Positions 24,813 through 34,400 of a stretch of 64,000 bases of DNA are shown piece by piece. This DNA comes from DASYKS01 sp031404815 (GTDB lineage: Bacteria > Acidobacteriota > Thermoanaerobaculia > Multivoradales > UBA5704), in assembly GCA_031404815.1 (NCBI GenBank), contig JANNIH010000090.1:13752-77751 (forward strand). Reading direction: 5' to 3'. The notes beneath the pieces were generated by a model that saw nothing but the letters and a program-made list of their open reading frames with translations, had not been told where the DNA came from and made no database searches. Position 1 is the stretch's first letter, and the number at the start of each line of letters is the position of its first letter. The translations under genes and the position numbers were made by a program.

Positions 24813-26270
24813 TTACACCCGCGGCGCTTCGACCTCCTCTCCGGCGCTCGCGATGATCTCGGCGAGCGCGGGCTCTGCGATCTCGGCGAGGAAATCGTCG
24901 ACCTGTTGCGCGGCGCGGCCGGTGAACGCCTGCGGATCGAGCCAGGGCTCGATCTCCTCGCGAGTCAGGCGAAAATCGGCATCGGCGGCGATCCGCGCGA
25001 GCAGGCGGTTTTCCCCTCCCTGTTCGAGCTCGGCTTGAGCCTCCAGGCTGTATTGCCGAATCCGTTCGTGCAGCTCCTGCCGGTCGCCGCCGCCGCGCAG
25101 CGCCGCTTCCATCAGCAGGGTCTCGGTCGCCATGAAGGGCAGCTCCTTGGCGATCCGCGCGGCGATCGATGTTTCGCGAACCACGAGGCCGCTCGCAATG
25201 TGCGCGGCGAGGCCGGCCACGGCATCCGCGGTGAGGAACATGTCCGCGATCACCAGGCGGCGATTGGCCGAATCGTCGAGGCTCCGCTCCAACCACTGGG
25301 TCGCCGTGTTGAGCGGGCCGTTCAACGCGTCGGTGATCAAGCGACGGGCGAGGCCGCACATCCGCTCGGCGCGGATCGGGTTGCGCTTGTAGGCCATTGC
25401 AGAGGAGCCGACCTGCTCGGCATCGAACGGCTCGGACAGTTCGCCCAAACCCTGCAGCAGACGTAGATCGGTACCGAACTTGTGGCAGCTCTCGCCGATG
25501 CCGGACAACGTTTGGAGGATCTGGCTGTCCTGCTTGCGCGTATAGGTCTGGCCGGTGAGGGCAAAACTCTCGGCGAAGCCGAGCCTTTGGGCGAGCCGGC
25601 GGTCGAGCGCGCGGACTTTTTCATGATCGCCGCCGAATAGAGTGAGAAAGCTCGCCTGGGTGCCGGTCGTCCCTTTGGCGCCGCGACAGCGCAGGCGGGC
25701 GAGCCGGTGATCGACTTCGGCGAGATCTTCGATCAGGTCTTGCAGCCACAGGCTCGCGCGCTTGCCCACCGTGGTGAGCTGCGCCGGCTGAAGGTGGGTG
25801 TAGGCGAGGGTTGGGATCGACCGGGTTCGCTGCGCGAACGCCGCGAGCGCGCGGGCGGCGGCACCGAGCCTTCGGCGGATGAGCTCTAGCCCTTCGCGCA
25901 TCAAGAGCGCGTCGGTATTGTCGGTCAAGAACGCCGAGGTGGCGCCGAGGTGGAGAATGCCGCCGGCCCCGGGGTGTACCGCATCGGCCTGCTCGGCATA
26001 GTGGCGAAGGTGGGCGACGACATCGTGCCGGGTCCGCCGTTCGAGCTCGGCGACACGGGAGAGGTCGAGATCACCCGCGGTTGCGGTAAGCGCCGCGATC
26101 TGCGCTTCGGAGATCGGCAGACCGAGTTCCCGCTGGCTCTCCGCGAGCGCGATCCAGAGCGTTCGCCAGGTGCCGTAGCGGTTCCGCGCGGAGAAGATCC
26201 GCATCATCTCGCGCGAGGCGTAGCGTTCGTACAGGGGGTTCTGAGGGGAGTCGTCGGGTGAGCGGGTCAT
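24813..26270 (-). CDS. purB: Adenylosuccinate lyase
   Basis: 485 residues from ATG 26270 (MTRSPDDSPQ); an upstream in-frame extension lacks coding character. The fumarase/aspartase superfamily signature SSAMAYKRNPIRAERMCGLA holds the flexible catalytic-serine loop. Substrate-site segments HLGATSAFLTDN and TTGTQASFLTLFGGD (TKGTTGTQASF) are clear. It catalyses two fumarate eliminations in purine synthesis (SAICAR and adenylosuccinate). TYTHLQPAQ holds a conserved His. The length, slightly above 430-470, matches the subgroup resembling the animal-type enzyme. Confidence 0.95.
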   Translation of the reverse strand: MTRSPDDSPQNPLYERYASREMMRIFSARNRYGTWRTLWIALAESQRELGLPISEAQIAALTATAGDLDLSRVAELERRTRHDVVAHLRHYAEQADAVHPGAGGILHLGATSAFLTDNTDALLMREGLELIRRRLGAAARALAAFAQRTRSIPTLAYTHLQPAQLTTVGKRASLWLQDLIEDLAEVDHRLARLRCRGAKGTTGTQASFLTLFGGDHEKVRALDRRLAQRLGFAESFALTGQTYTRKQDSQILQTLSGIGESCHKFGTDLRLLQGLGELSEPFDAEQVGSSAMAYKRNPIRAERMCGLARRLITDALNGPLNTATQWLERSLDDSANRRLVIADMFLTADAVAGLAAHIASGLVVRETSIAARIAKELPFMATETLLMEAALRGGGDRQELHERIRQYSLEAQAELEQGGENRLLARIAADADFRLTREEIEPWLDPQAFTGRAAQQVDDFLAEIAEPALAEIIASAGEEVEAPRV

Positions 26271-26409
26271 GAGGTGCAAGAGTTTACCGGGTTTCAAGCT
26301 CCCTTCGACTTCGCTTGAAATCGCTGGCCGCCACACCGATTGACGGAAATCTAAATCCGTTGCCTAATTCCCTCTCCCGACCAGGGTGACCTTTCGCGAG
26401 GAGAGCCGA

Positions 26410-28422
26410 ATGCCTGAGCCGAAGCCGATCGTCCGTTGTGCGATCCATCCCGCCGTTGGCGTCGCGCGCGTGGGCAACGCGCCGGCCGACGAGTACTACC
26501 TGGCGCCGGAGGTGCCCGGCCAGACCGCCGATCCGGGCCCCGGCGGATTCAAGAACGAGGCCGGCGAGCTGCGCAAAGAAGCCGCCCGCTTTCGCCTCTA
26601 CGGCTACGACGAGGACGGCCAGGTGGTGCAAGAGATCACCGCCCTCGACGCGGAGATCACCTGGGAAGTTCACCTCGCGAACCGCAAGGCGGCCTGGTAT
26701 CAGTTCTACAACGCGATGGACCTGGCGCAGTACGCGATGTCCACCACGTTCCGCAACGGCAGCATCACCGGCGGGTCGCGCGCCGCTCTGGTGATCGATC
26801 CGGGAGCTCTTCGGATCGACGGGTGCGGCACGAACGGACCCCGCTATCGCTTCGACGGCGGCTACATTCGATTCGGCGGGGGCGGACCGATCCAGGTGCC
26901 GCTCGGCGAGCTGCGCACGGACGAGCAGGGGCGCCTGCTGGTCCTGGGCGGCCACGGCACCTCCGCTTCGGCCACGAACCAACCGGCGATCACCTTCGCC
27001 AACAACGAAGGGTGGTACGACGATATCTCAGACGGCACGGTGCGCGCCCAGGTGCAGCTCCGCGGGCAGACCGAGCCACTGGTGGCCGAGCCGGCCATGG
27101 TGGTGGTGACCCCGCCCAATTTCGGCCCCGGCCTGTTCGGGGTCGTAACCATGTACGACGTGGTCTACGACCTCTTTCTGCGGCAAGGGTGGTTGCCCAA
27201 AGTCGAGCGTCTGATCTTCTGGGAGCACATCTACCCGCTGCTCGAACGGATGGTGAACAGCGCTTGGGTGAACCAAGGGATGTATCTCCTGTTCGGCGCG
27301 GGCTCTCCCGGCGACTATACCGACCCGGCGACGCGCGCAATTCTCGCCGACCCTGGCCCCGCCGCCCGGCCCGCACGCGAGGCGGTCTTCCGCCTGTTCC
27401 GCCGGCCGGTGCCGCCGTGGGATCGGACCGGCCGCCGGGCGCATCTGCCACCGCCGCAACCCTCCCACCTGCCCCCCTTCTACGGCGACGGCTTCGGCGA
27501 CTATGACGGCATCGCGATCGACGAGCTGGCGCTCACCGAGACGCTCTACGGCTGGCTCGAACGCTGGGCCGCAGGCGACTTTTCAACCGGCGAGCCGATC
27601 GTGCCGCCGCCCTCCCTCGAATCGCTCCCGCTAGAGGCCCAACCCGGCGCGCTCGACCGGACGCCACTCGAAGATTGCCTCGGCGGTCCGTTCCATCCGG
27701 GCATCGAGATGACCTGGCCGATGCGGGTGCCTCGGATGTGGCGCCCGCCGGCCGAAGCGCATGGCCTGCCGTTCCGGCTCCATATCCTGCCGCCCGGCGT
27801 CGCTCCGAGCGACGACTACGGCGCCGTGCTCACGCCCGAGATCTGCTTAGGGGCGGACGGCCCGCTCGCGGCGAGCGGCCCCGGCTCGCTCTCGCGTTGG
27901 CTCGGCATCCCCTGGCAGACCGACGAAGCGAGCTGCCTCTCCGGCTATGACGCGTCGAGCTACCTGCCCGTACCATCGTTCTGGGCCGCCCGGGTGCCCA
28001 ACCAGGTCTTGAGCGAGCAGGCGTTTCGGCAGGCGAACGATCCCCGCCTCCCCTACCCTCAGCGCCTCAAGAACGCCGGCTATCGCCAGTTCTGGCTGCG
28101 CGACCTGGCGGGTTCGAGCTATCAGCAGCGGATCAACAACATGGTCAAGGAGTGGAGCCTGCTCGGCATCGTCACCGAACAGAGCGCCCCCGACGGGGTG
28201 GAGCCCGAGCCGGGCCTGCCGACGCGCTCTTGGGTGGAGACGCAGCGCGACCGCTCGTTCAGCGACCACGACCCGTCCTGGCGGCAGCTGCTCATGGTCG
28301 AAACCGGGATCGAGCCGGTCCGGCTGGAGAAGTTGGGCGCGCCGGCCGCGGTCGAAGAGGCGGAGGAACCGGCGGAAGCGATGCATCCGCGGCGCCGCAA
28401 CTTGAGGCGGGATTCGCGCTGA
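26410..28422 (+). CDS. LodA-like quinoprotein oxidase (cysteine tryptophylquinone family)
   Basis: 670 residues from ATG 26410, with GAGGAGAG just upstream. The opening VRCAIHPAVGVARVGNAPAD is the LodA-family signature. Family-specific blocks follow: PEVPGQTADPGPGGFKNEAG, QFYNAMDLAQ, VVVTPPNFGPGLFGVVTMYD, FHPGIEMTWPMRVPRMW and GIPWQTDEASCLSGYD. Known members (LodA L-lysine-epsilon-oxidase, GoxA glycine oxidase) carry a self-derived CTQ cofactor made from a Cys and a Trp. Candidates here are Cys509 with a downstream Trp (525, 562 or 582); which pair cross-links I cannot say. It would oxidatively deaminate an amino acid, giving H2O2 and ammonia. The flavoprotein gene needed for CTQ formation overlaps its stop by one base. 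Confidence 0.9.
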   Translation: MPEPKPIVRCAIHPAVGVARVGNAPADEYYLAPEVPGQTADPGPGGFKNEAGELRKEAARFRLYGYDEDGQVVQEITALDAEITWEVHLANRKAAWYQFYNAMDLAQYAMSTTFRNGSITGGSRAALVIDPGALRIDGCGTNGPRYRFDGGYIRFGGGGPIQVPLGELRTDEQGRLLVLGGHGTSASATNQPAITFANNEGWYDDISDGTVRAQVQLRGQTEPLVAEPAMVVVTPPNFGPGLFGVVTMYDVVYDLFLRQGWLPKVERLIFWEHIYPLLERMVNSAWVNQGMYLLFGAGSPGDYTDPATRAILADPGPAARPAREAVFRLFRRPVPPWDRTGRRAHLPPPQPSHLPPFYGDGFGDYDGIAIDELALTETLYGWLERWAAGDFSTGEPIVPPPSLESLPLEAQPGALDRTPLEDCLGGPFHPGIEMTWPMRVPRMWRPPAEAHGLPFRLHILPPGVAPSDDYGAVLTPEICLGADGPLAASGPGSLSRWLGIPWQTDEASCLSGYDASSYLPVPSFWAARVPNQVLSEQAFRQANDPRLPYPQRLKNAGYRQFWLRDLAGSSYQQRINNMVKEWSLLGIVTEQSAPDGVEPEPGLPTRSWVETQRDRSFSDHDPSWRQLLMVETGIEPVRLEKLGAPAAVEEAEEPAEAMHPRRRNLRRDSR

Positions 28423-29630
28423 TGCACGAAGCACCTCGGGTGGCGATCGCAGGCGGCGGACCCGCCGGCGCGGTGGCCGCCCAGGTGCTCGCCCGGCGCG
28501 ACCTGGAGGTGATCGTTTTGGAGGCCCACGCCGCACCCCAGCTCAAGGTGGGTGAGACCCTGCCGCCGGGTCTCACCCCGCTGCTTCGCCACCTCGGGCT
28601 CGAAACCTCGCTCAAGGCCGACGGCCACATCCGCTCCCAGGGCAACCGATCGTTCTGGGGATCGAACCAGCCGACCGAGAGCCCGTTCCTGGCGAATCCG
28701 TTCGGGACCGGCTGGCATGTCGATCGGCGTCGATTCGAGGCGCGCCTCGCCGAGAGCGCCCGAGAGGCGGGGGCCGAGTGGCGTTGGAACGCACGGCTGA
28801 CGAGCTGTGTCCGCGGGGGAAACGAGGGTCGCGACTGGCGCCTCACAACCATCCAAGCCGGTCGGCACGAGATTCTGGACGTCGACTTTGTCGCCGACGC
28901 GACCGGCCGGCCGGCCCGGCTCGCACGCCGGCTGGGTGCCCGCCGGGTGCGCTACGACCGGCTCACCGGCGTCACCGGCCTGCTGACCAGTCCGACCCCC
29001 ACGGCCGACAGCTACACCCTGGTCGAGGCGACGCAGGGCGGTTGGTGGTATTCGGCCCTGCTCGCCGACGGCCGCCTGGCCGTTGCTTTTTTGACCGACC
29101 AAGACCTGCTGGAACGCCCGCTACGCCGCGCCTACGCCGATCCGGACGCCTGGTGGCAGCTCCTGCGCCGGACCGAGGCGACCCGCGAACGAGTCGAACG
29201 TGCCGCCTATCGGGTGACCACGCCGCTCAAGGTACAGCCGGCCGAAAGCTCCCGGCTCGACACGATCGTGGGGGAAGGCTGGATCGCCCTGGGGGACGCC
29301 GCAGCCGCCTACGATCCCCTCTCTTCGCATGGTGTGGCGAGCGCGATGGGCTCGGGCTTCTACGGCGGCCACGCGATCGCCGACCTGCTCGCCGGCCGGG
29401 ACGAAGCGCGCCTCGCCTACTTGGATCTGCTCGAGCGCGCCTACTGTGACTACCTCGATCAGCTGAGGGAGCACTACGCCCTGGAGACCCGATGGCCCGA
29501 AGAATCCTTTTGGCGACGGCGGCACGAGCCGTCGCATGGTCTCGCGGCGGCGAAGCTCCGTCCCGGGGAACGACACTTTCGTCCCGTCGCAGACGTTCCG
29601 TCGTTGCACAGAGAGTCCGAGCCGAAGTAA
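28422..29630 (+). CDS. LodB-like FAD-dependent oxidoreductase (CTQ maturation)
   Basis: 402 residues. The FAD-binding dinucleotide fold lies at the N-terminus (VAIAGGGPAGAVAAQVLARR; GGGPAG at 11-16), with VGETLPPGLTPLLRHLG and a late GWIALGDAAAAYDPLSSHGV motif, as in group-A flavin monooxygenases and halogenases. In lodAB and goxAB operons this partner is required to build the CTQ cofactor, probably by hydroxylating the Trp. Start and LodA-like stop overlap (TGATG), so translation is coupled. I preferred LodB to a halogenase because of this neighbour and because the halogenase WxWxIP motif is not seen. Confidence 0.9.
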   Translation: MHEAPRVAIAGGGPAGAVAAQVLARRDLEVIVLEAHAAPQLKVGETLPPGLTPLLRHLGLETSLKADGHIRSQGNRSFWGSNQPTESPFLANPFGTGWHVDRRRFEARLAESAREAGAEWRWNARLTSCVRGGNEGRDWRLTTIQAGRHEILDVDFVADATGRPARLARRLGARRVRYDRLTGVTGLLTSPTPTADSYTLVEATQGGWWYSALLADGRLAVAFLTDQDLLERPLRRAYADPDAWWQLLRRTEATRERVERAAYRVTTPLKVQPAESSRLDTIVGEGWIALGDAAAAYDPLSSHGVASAMGSGFYGGHAIADLLAGRDEARLAYLDLLERAYCDYLDQLREHYALETRWPEESFWRRRHEPSHGLAAAKLRPGERHFRPVADVPSLHRESEPK

Positions 29631-29702
29631 CCTTTCTCGCTAAACCTTGGATGCGACCGGCTTTGCCGGTCGGCCGTCTTCCGAGGTACCGGGAGAGACC
29701 GC

Positions 29703-30278
29703 GTGGAACGCCCCTTCTCGACTCTCATCCTCTCCGCCGAAAGCGGCGCTCCCCAAGCCTCCGAGGCACTCTTTTCCGCGCTCTACCGCGAGCTTCGCGG
29801 TCTCGCGCGCCGCGAGCTGGCGCGCTCGGGGCCGGGAGCTGCACTCGGCGTGACAAGCCTGCTGCACGAGGCCTATCTCGACATGGCACAGCGCGAAGGG
29901 GTCTCCTTCCCCGACCGCGCCCGGTTCTTCACCTATGCGGCGCGGGTCATGCGCGGCCTGATCATCGACGGCCTCCGCAGCCGGCAGGCGCGCAAACGGG
30001 GCGGCGGCTTCGAGATCACCTCGCTCGACGACAAGGACGTGGGCGACGGTGGGCCACCGGGCGATGCCGAAGAGATCGAGCGGCTTGGGGCTGCGCTCGA
30101 TGAGCTCGCCTCGGTGGAGCCGGAGATCGCCCATGTGGTCGATCTCAAGTTCTTCTGCGGCTTCACCTTCATCGAGATCGCGAACCTCCGCGGGGTGAGC
30201 GAACGCACGGTCCAGCGGCATTGGGACAAGGCGAGAATCTATCTTCGCCACGCGCTGCGCGAAGGGGTTCTCGATTGA
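29703..30278 (+). CDS. ECF-type RNA polymerase sigma factor (TIGR02999 family)
   Basis: 191 residues from GTG 29703 with GGGAGAG upstream. Region 2 reads LFSALYRELRGLARRELARS ... SLLHEAYLDMAQ ... FFTYAARVMRGLIIDGLRS. Region 4 reads VVDLKFFCGFTFIEIANLRG and VSERTVQRHWDKARIYLRHA. This long-region-2 type (ECF with sigma-70-like spacing) typically sits next to a serine/threonine kinase gene, as here: the next gene overlaps by four bases. No anti-sigma factor is present, so control by the kinase is the likely mode. Confidence 0.93.
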   Translation: MERPFSTLILSAESGAPQASEALFSALYRELRGLARRELARSGPGAALGVTSLLHEAYLDMAQREGVSFPDRARFFTYAARVMRGLIIDGLRSRQARKRGGGFEITSLDDKDVGDGGPPGDAEEIERLGAALDELASVEPEIAHVVDLKFFCGFTFIEIANLRGVSERTVQRHWDKARIYLRHALREGVLD

Positions 30279-32821
30279 ACAGCGAGCGCTGGCGACTGGT
30301 GAGCCCCTATCTCGATCGCGTGCTCGATCTCGCCGGGGAGGATCGGCAACGCTATCTCGACGAACTGGCCGGAACCGATCCCGGGCTCGCCTCAGACCTC
30401 GCGGCATTGCTCGGCGAAGAGCGCGCGGTGCGCCGCGAGAGATACCTGGAGCACGACGCGCAGGACCTGCTCGCCGAATCTCACCTGGTGGGACGGGCCT
30501 TCGGCGCCTACACGCTGGTTTCACCCCTTGGCGCCGGGGGGATGGGCAGCGTCTGGCTGGCGCAGCGAAACGACGGCCGCTTCAAGGGGACGGCCGCGGT
30601 CAAACTCCTCTCCGCCGCGCACCTGGGCGCCGAGGGGGCCGCTCGGTTCCGCCGTGAGGGGACGATCCTCGCGCGGATGAAACACCCTCACATCGCCCAG
30701 CTGATCGACGCTGGAATCTCTGAGGTCGGCCAGCCCTTCCTGGTGATCGAATACGTCGAGGGTGAGCCAATCGACCGCTGGTGCGACCATCGGACCCTCG
30801 ACATCGCGGCGCGCCTGCGGCTCTTTCTCGACGTGCTCGCCGCCGTGGCCCACGCCCACGCCAACCTGGTCGTCCACCGCGACTTGAAGCCGAACAACGT
30901 CATGGTGTCCAAAGAGGGGCGGGTAAAGCTGCTCGACTTCGGCATCGCGAAGCTCCTCCAAGGAGATGGCGAGGGTGAGTCGACGCAACTGACCCGGGAC
31001 GCGCGGCACGCCTTCACCCCTGCTTACGCCGCGCCGGAACAGATTCTCGGCGAGAGCGTCACCACGGCGACCGACGTCTACGCCCTGGGCGCCCTGCTCT
31101 ACCTTCTGCTCGCCGGGCGCCATCCGGCCGGAGGCCCCGGCAGCTCGCCGGCCGACCTACTCCGGGCAATTCTCGAAACCGAACCCGAAAGCCCGTCGGA
31201 CGCGGTTCGCGAGCCGAAGAGCGCTCCGCACGAGACGCGGACGACCGCCGCGGCCGCGCGCGCGACCACCCCCGAGCGGCTGCGCCGCGAGCTGCGCGGC
31301 GACCTCGACACGATCGTCGCCAAGGCGCTCAAAAAGCGTCCTGAGGAACGCTACGCGTCGGTCACCGCCCTGGCCGAGGATCTCCGCCGTTACCTCGCCG
31401 ACGAGCCGATCCTCGCCCGCCCCGACGCCTTGACCTATCGAGTGGGCAAATTCGTGCGCCGAAACGTGAGAAGCCTGGCTGCCCTGACGGCGGCGCTCTT
31501 GGCCCTGGCCGCAGTAGTGGCCTTCTACGGCGCGCGCCTCGCCGACGAACGGGACCGGGTCCGGTTGGAGGCGCAAAAGTCGGAGCAGGTGAGCGAGTTC
31601 CTGACCGATCTGTTGACCAACGCCGATCCCTATGAAGCTAAGCAACGGGAGCCCACGGTAAGGAGTCTGCTCGACGCCGGCGCAGCCCGCGTGAACAAGG
31701 ACTTGGCCAAACAGCCTGAGGTCCAGCGCGAAATGCTCACCCTGTTGGGTCGGATCTATGAGCGGCGCGGAGCCTATGAGCAGGCGCTGCCGCTCCTTAG
31801 GCAGGCCGTCGCCCTCGGGCACCGCACCTTGGGGCCAAGCCGTGAATTGGCCCAAAGCCTGAACAACCTCGGCGTGGCCGAGGGGCAGATGGCGAAGCTG
31901 GACCCCGCCCGCGCCACGCTCGAACAGGCGCTCGCGATGCGCCGGCAGGTGCTCGGCGAGGAACACCCGGAGGTCGCCGTCACCCATAGCGAGCTCGGTC
32001 GGGTGCTCTGGGACCTGGGCCGCCTCCCCGAAGCCGAAGCTCACGCCCGTTCAGCCCTTGCGATTCGGCAGAAGGTGCTCGGACCGACCGACCCCGAGAC
32101 GGCGACCAGCATGAGCGATCTGGGTCTCCTCTTGCGCTACAAAGGTGACCGAGCCGGCGCCGAGGCCCTGTTCCGCGAGTGCCTGGCGGTGACCCGAGCC
32201 ACCCGACACGGGATGCATCCGGATCTCGGCACAGCGCTCGCCAACCTGGCCCTCACCGTCAACGAACGCGGCGACCACGCAGCCGCCGAAGCGATGTTTC
32301 GCGAGGCGTTGGTGATCGGGGAGGCAAGTCTGGGCAAAGGGCACCCCGACATCGCTCTACGCCTCACAAACCTTGCAGGCGCCTTGCGACTCGGAGGCAA
32401 ACTCGCCGAGGCGGAGGCCAAGGCCGAAGAGGCACTCTCGCTCTCTCGGCCGGCGCTGGGCTCCGACCATCCGAACGTCGCCCGTCAGGAGGTGGGCCTC
32501 GCGCGGGTCTATCTCGATCAGGGCCGGCCGACGGCGGCAGCAGCGCTGCTCCTTCACGCGCTCGGCGTCCAGCAGCGCGACTCAAACCTCGACGATTGGC
32601 GGCAGGGGATGACCCACAGCCTGCTCGGCACCGCCTACACCCGGCTCTCCCGCTTTCCCGAAGCGGAAGGCCACCTACTTCGAGCCTTCCAGATCCTCGA
32701 AGTGACCCCCGGCTCCGAAGGGCAAGAGACCCGCGAGGCCCGCGACAACCTCGCCCGCCTGGTGGCGCTCTACGAAGCCTGGGGCCGGCCCGAGCGGGCG
32801 GCGCGGTACCGTGCGCGGTAG
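30275..32821 (+). CDS. Transmembrane serine/threonine protein kinase with TPR repeats
   Basis: 848 residues from TTG 30275, overlapping the sigma stop (TTGA). The kinase domain is at about 80-360. It shows GAGGMG (86-91), the ATP lysine Lys110 in AAVKLL, catalytic HRDLKPNN (Asp203) and DFGIAKL (Asp221). YAAPEQILGE and DLDTIVAKALKKRPEERYAS also fit PknB-type kinases. A single helix follows at about 400-420. The extracytoplasmic C-terminal part (about 470-840) is a run of TPRs of the NPHxR/TPR_12 type, e.g. LAQSLNNLGVAEGQMAKLDP and LGKGHPDIALRLTNLAGALR. A signal sensed by TPRs may drive phosphorylation of the sigma factor. Confidence 0.94.
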   Translation: MNSERWRLVSPYLDRVLDLAGEDRQRYLDELAGTDPGLASDLAALLGEERAVRRERYLEHDAQDLLAESHLVGRAFGAYTLVSPLGAGGMGSVWLAQRNDGRFKGTAAVKLLSAAHLGAEGAARFRREGTILARMKHPHIAQLIDAGISEVGQPFLVIEYVEGEPIDRWCDHRTLDIAARLRLFLDVLAAVAHAHANLVVHRDLKPNNVMVSKEGRVKLLDFGIAKLLQGDGEGESTQLTRDARHAFTPAYAAPEQILGESVTTATDVYALGALLYLLLAGRHPAGGPGSSPADLLRAILETEPESPSDAVREPKSAPHETRTTAAAARATTPERLRRELRGDLDTIVAKALKKRPEERYASVTALAEDLRRYLADEPILARPDALTYRVGKFVRRNVRSLAALTAALLALAAVVAFYGARLADERDRVRLEAQKSEQVSEFLTDLLTNADPYEAKQREPTVRSLLDAGAARVNKDLAKQPEVQREMLTLLGRIYERRGAYEQALPLLRQAVALGHRTLGPSRELAQSLNNLGVAEGQMAKLDPARATLEQALAMRRQVLGEEHPEVAVTHSELGRVLWDLGRLPEAEAHARSALAIRQKVLGPTDPETATSMSDLGLLLRYKGDRAGAEALFRECLAVTRATRHGMHPDLGTALANLALTVNERGDHAAAEAMFREALVIGEASLGKGHPDIALRLTNLAGALRLGGKLAEAEAKAEEALSLSRPALGSDHPNVARQEVGLARVYLDQGRPTAAAALLLHALGVQQRDSNLDDWRQGMTHSLLGTAYTRLSRFPEAEGHLLRAFQILEVTPGSEGQETREARDNLARLVALYEAWGRPERAARYRAR

Positions 32822-32869
32822 ACCTTGAAAACAACCCGGTAACAAACTCTTTCCGTACGTCGTTCGCGA

Positions 32870-32912
32870 CCCGCCCCGCCCTTCGACTTCGCTCAGGGCC
32901 CGCGTCGAGCGG
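32870..32912. repeat. Dispersed GC-rich repeat (CCCTTCGACTTCGCTCAGGG type)
   Basis: CCCTTCGACTTCGCTCAGGG plus flank lies in the 278-base gap after the kinase gene. A related CTCCCTTCGACTTCGCTTG stretch occurs at 26299-26317, inside the gap before the LodA gene. I have seen this motif as a common dispersed element in many environmental genomes (recollection, not checked). Confidence 0.5.
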
Positions 32913-33099
32913 CGAGGTATGTTTTTTCGCCAGCATCCACCCTGTCGCCTTCTCTCCGCAATTCTCGATCTACCAGGTATCGAAACGCCGTGACCAATCC
33001 TGGTTACTGCTCAAACAAACCCTCGGCTACTCCGCAATGTTCTACCAACCTCTCCTAGCGGGTAGGCCGGAGACAGGCAACCTCAAGAGGAAAAGGAAA

Positions 33100-34341
33100 A
33101 TGACTCATCCACGCAATCGACTTCTGCTCATGATCGCGGTCTTTGGTCTGGGCTTGGGCTCCGCCGCGGCCGCCACGGACTTCCCGGCCACCGGGCAGAC
33201 CACGACCTACACCGCGAACAAGAACGATAACATCACGGCCGCGGTCGCCGTGCCGGAGGACGGTACGGTCCAGGCGGGCGCCACACTCAACTACACGGAC
33301 AACTGGGACGGCACGATCACCGACCACAACACCGGGCTCATGTGGGAAAAGAAAGGCGACAACGGCGGCCTGCACGACAAGGACAACGGGTACTATTGGT
33401 CGGGTACCGGCGGCGTCTTCCAGGAGACGATCTGGGATTGGCTCGAAGACGTGAACGTCGAAGGCGGCGGCGGATTCGCGGGTTACAACGACTGGCGCAT
33501 TCCGAATGCCAAAGAGCTGCAGAGCCTGGTGAACTCTGAGAACCCCTCACCACGGACCTCGGCTGCGTTCCACACCAACTGCGTGCCGGGCGTCTCCGTC
33601 TTGAATGGCAGCTGCACCGCCGCCACCAGCTACTGGTCGTCTACGACTTGGGTTCGAAGCACGGGAATGGCCTGGGGTGTCAACTTCTTCGACGGCCTGC
33701 TCTTCCCCTACGACAAAGCCGGCGCTCCCCGCGTGCGGGCGGTGCGGGGTGGCTCGGCGGGTCCCGGGGCGTTTCCAGCGACGGGGCAGACCACGGCGTA
33801 CATCGCGAACAAGAACGATGGCATCGCCGGAGCGGTCGCCGTGCCGGACGACGGCACGGTGCGGGCGGGTTCGCCCCTGAGCTACACCGACAACGGCAAC
33901 GGCACGATCACCGATAACAACACCGGCCTGGTCTGGGAGAAGAAGGGCGACAACGGCGGCCTGCACGATAAGGACAACTTCTACTGGTGGTCCGGCAATG
34001 GCGTCGAGGAGACGGTCTGGGACTGGCTGGAGGACGTGAACGCCGAAGGGGGCGTCGGCTTTGCGGGCGCCCGCGGCTGGCGCATCCCGAATGCGCGCGA
34101 GATGCTGAGCATCGCGAACTTTGAGAACCAGTGGGCGGTGCCGGCGGCGTTTCACACCAACTGTCTGCCCGGCGTCACCGTCTTGACCGGCAGCTGCTCG
34201 TTCCAGTCGCTCTATTGGACCTCGACGACACGGGCCAATGTCGCCACCTCGGCTTGGGCGATCGACAACTACGGCTCGTTGGGCACTTACTCCAAGCCCA
34301 ACACAGCTCGCGTGCGCGCGGTGCGGGGCGGTACCCCATAA
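33100..34341 (+). CDS. Secreted protein with two tandem DUF1566 domains
   Basis: 413 residues. The signal peptide is HPRNRLLLMIAVFGLGLGSA, ending AAA. Two repeats of about 195 residues follow (genomic 33178-33770 and 33771-34335). Each reads FPATGQTT.Y.ANKND, YTDN.(D/N)GTITD.NTGL, WEKKGDNGGLHDKDN, WDWLEDVN.EGG, GWRIPNA (NDWRIPNA in repeat 1), and a Cys-containing C-terminus ending ARVRAVRGG. DUF1566 proteins resemble FimH-like/FGE-fold C-type lectins (formylglycine-generating superfamily). The nucleotide-level similarity of the two halves shows a recent internal duplication. A surface or extracellular binding role is inferred. Confidence 0.85.
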   Translation: MTHPRNRLLLMIAVFGLGLGSAAAATDFPATGQTTTYTANKNDNITAAVAVPEDGTVQAGATLNYTDNWDGTITDHNTGLMWEKKGDNGGLHDKDNGYYWSGTGGVFQETIWDWLEDVNVEGGGGFAGYNDWRIPNAKELQSLVNSENPSPRTSAAFHTNCVPGVSVLNGSCTAATSYWSSTTWVRSTGMAWGVNFFDGLLFPYDKAGAPRVRAVRGGSAGPGAFPATGQTTAYIANKNDGIAGAVAVPDDGTVRAGSPLSYTDNGNGTITDNNTGLVWEKKGDNGGLHDKDNFYWWSGNGVEETVWDWLEDVNAEGGVGFAGARGWRIPNAREMLSIANFENQWAVPAAFHTNCLPGVTVLTGSCSFQSLYWTSTTRANVATSAWAIDNYGSLGTYSKPNTARVRAVRGGTP

Positions 34342-34400
34342 ACCAGCCGGATCACCGAGACGGAATCGCCTGACCCAAACAGTGCCGGCCGACCGGTTCC

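Noticed and set aside
28422..29630. Tryptophan halogenase
   Set aside because: The WxWxIP motif is not seen, and the gene overlaps a LodA-like oxidase, so LodB is the better reading.
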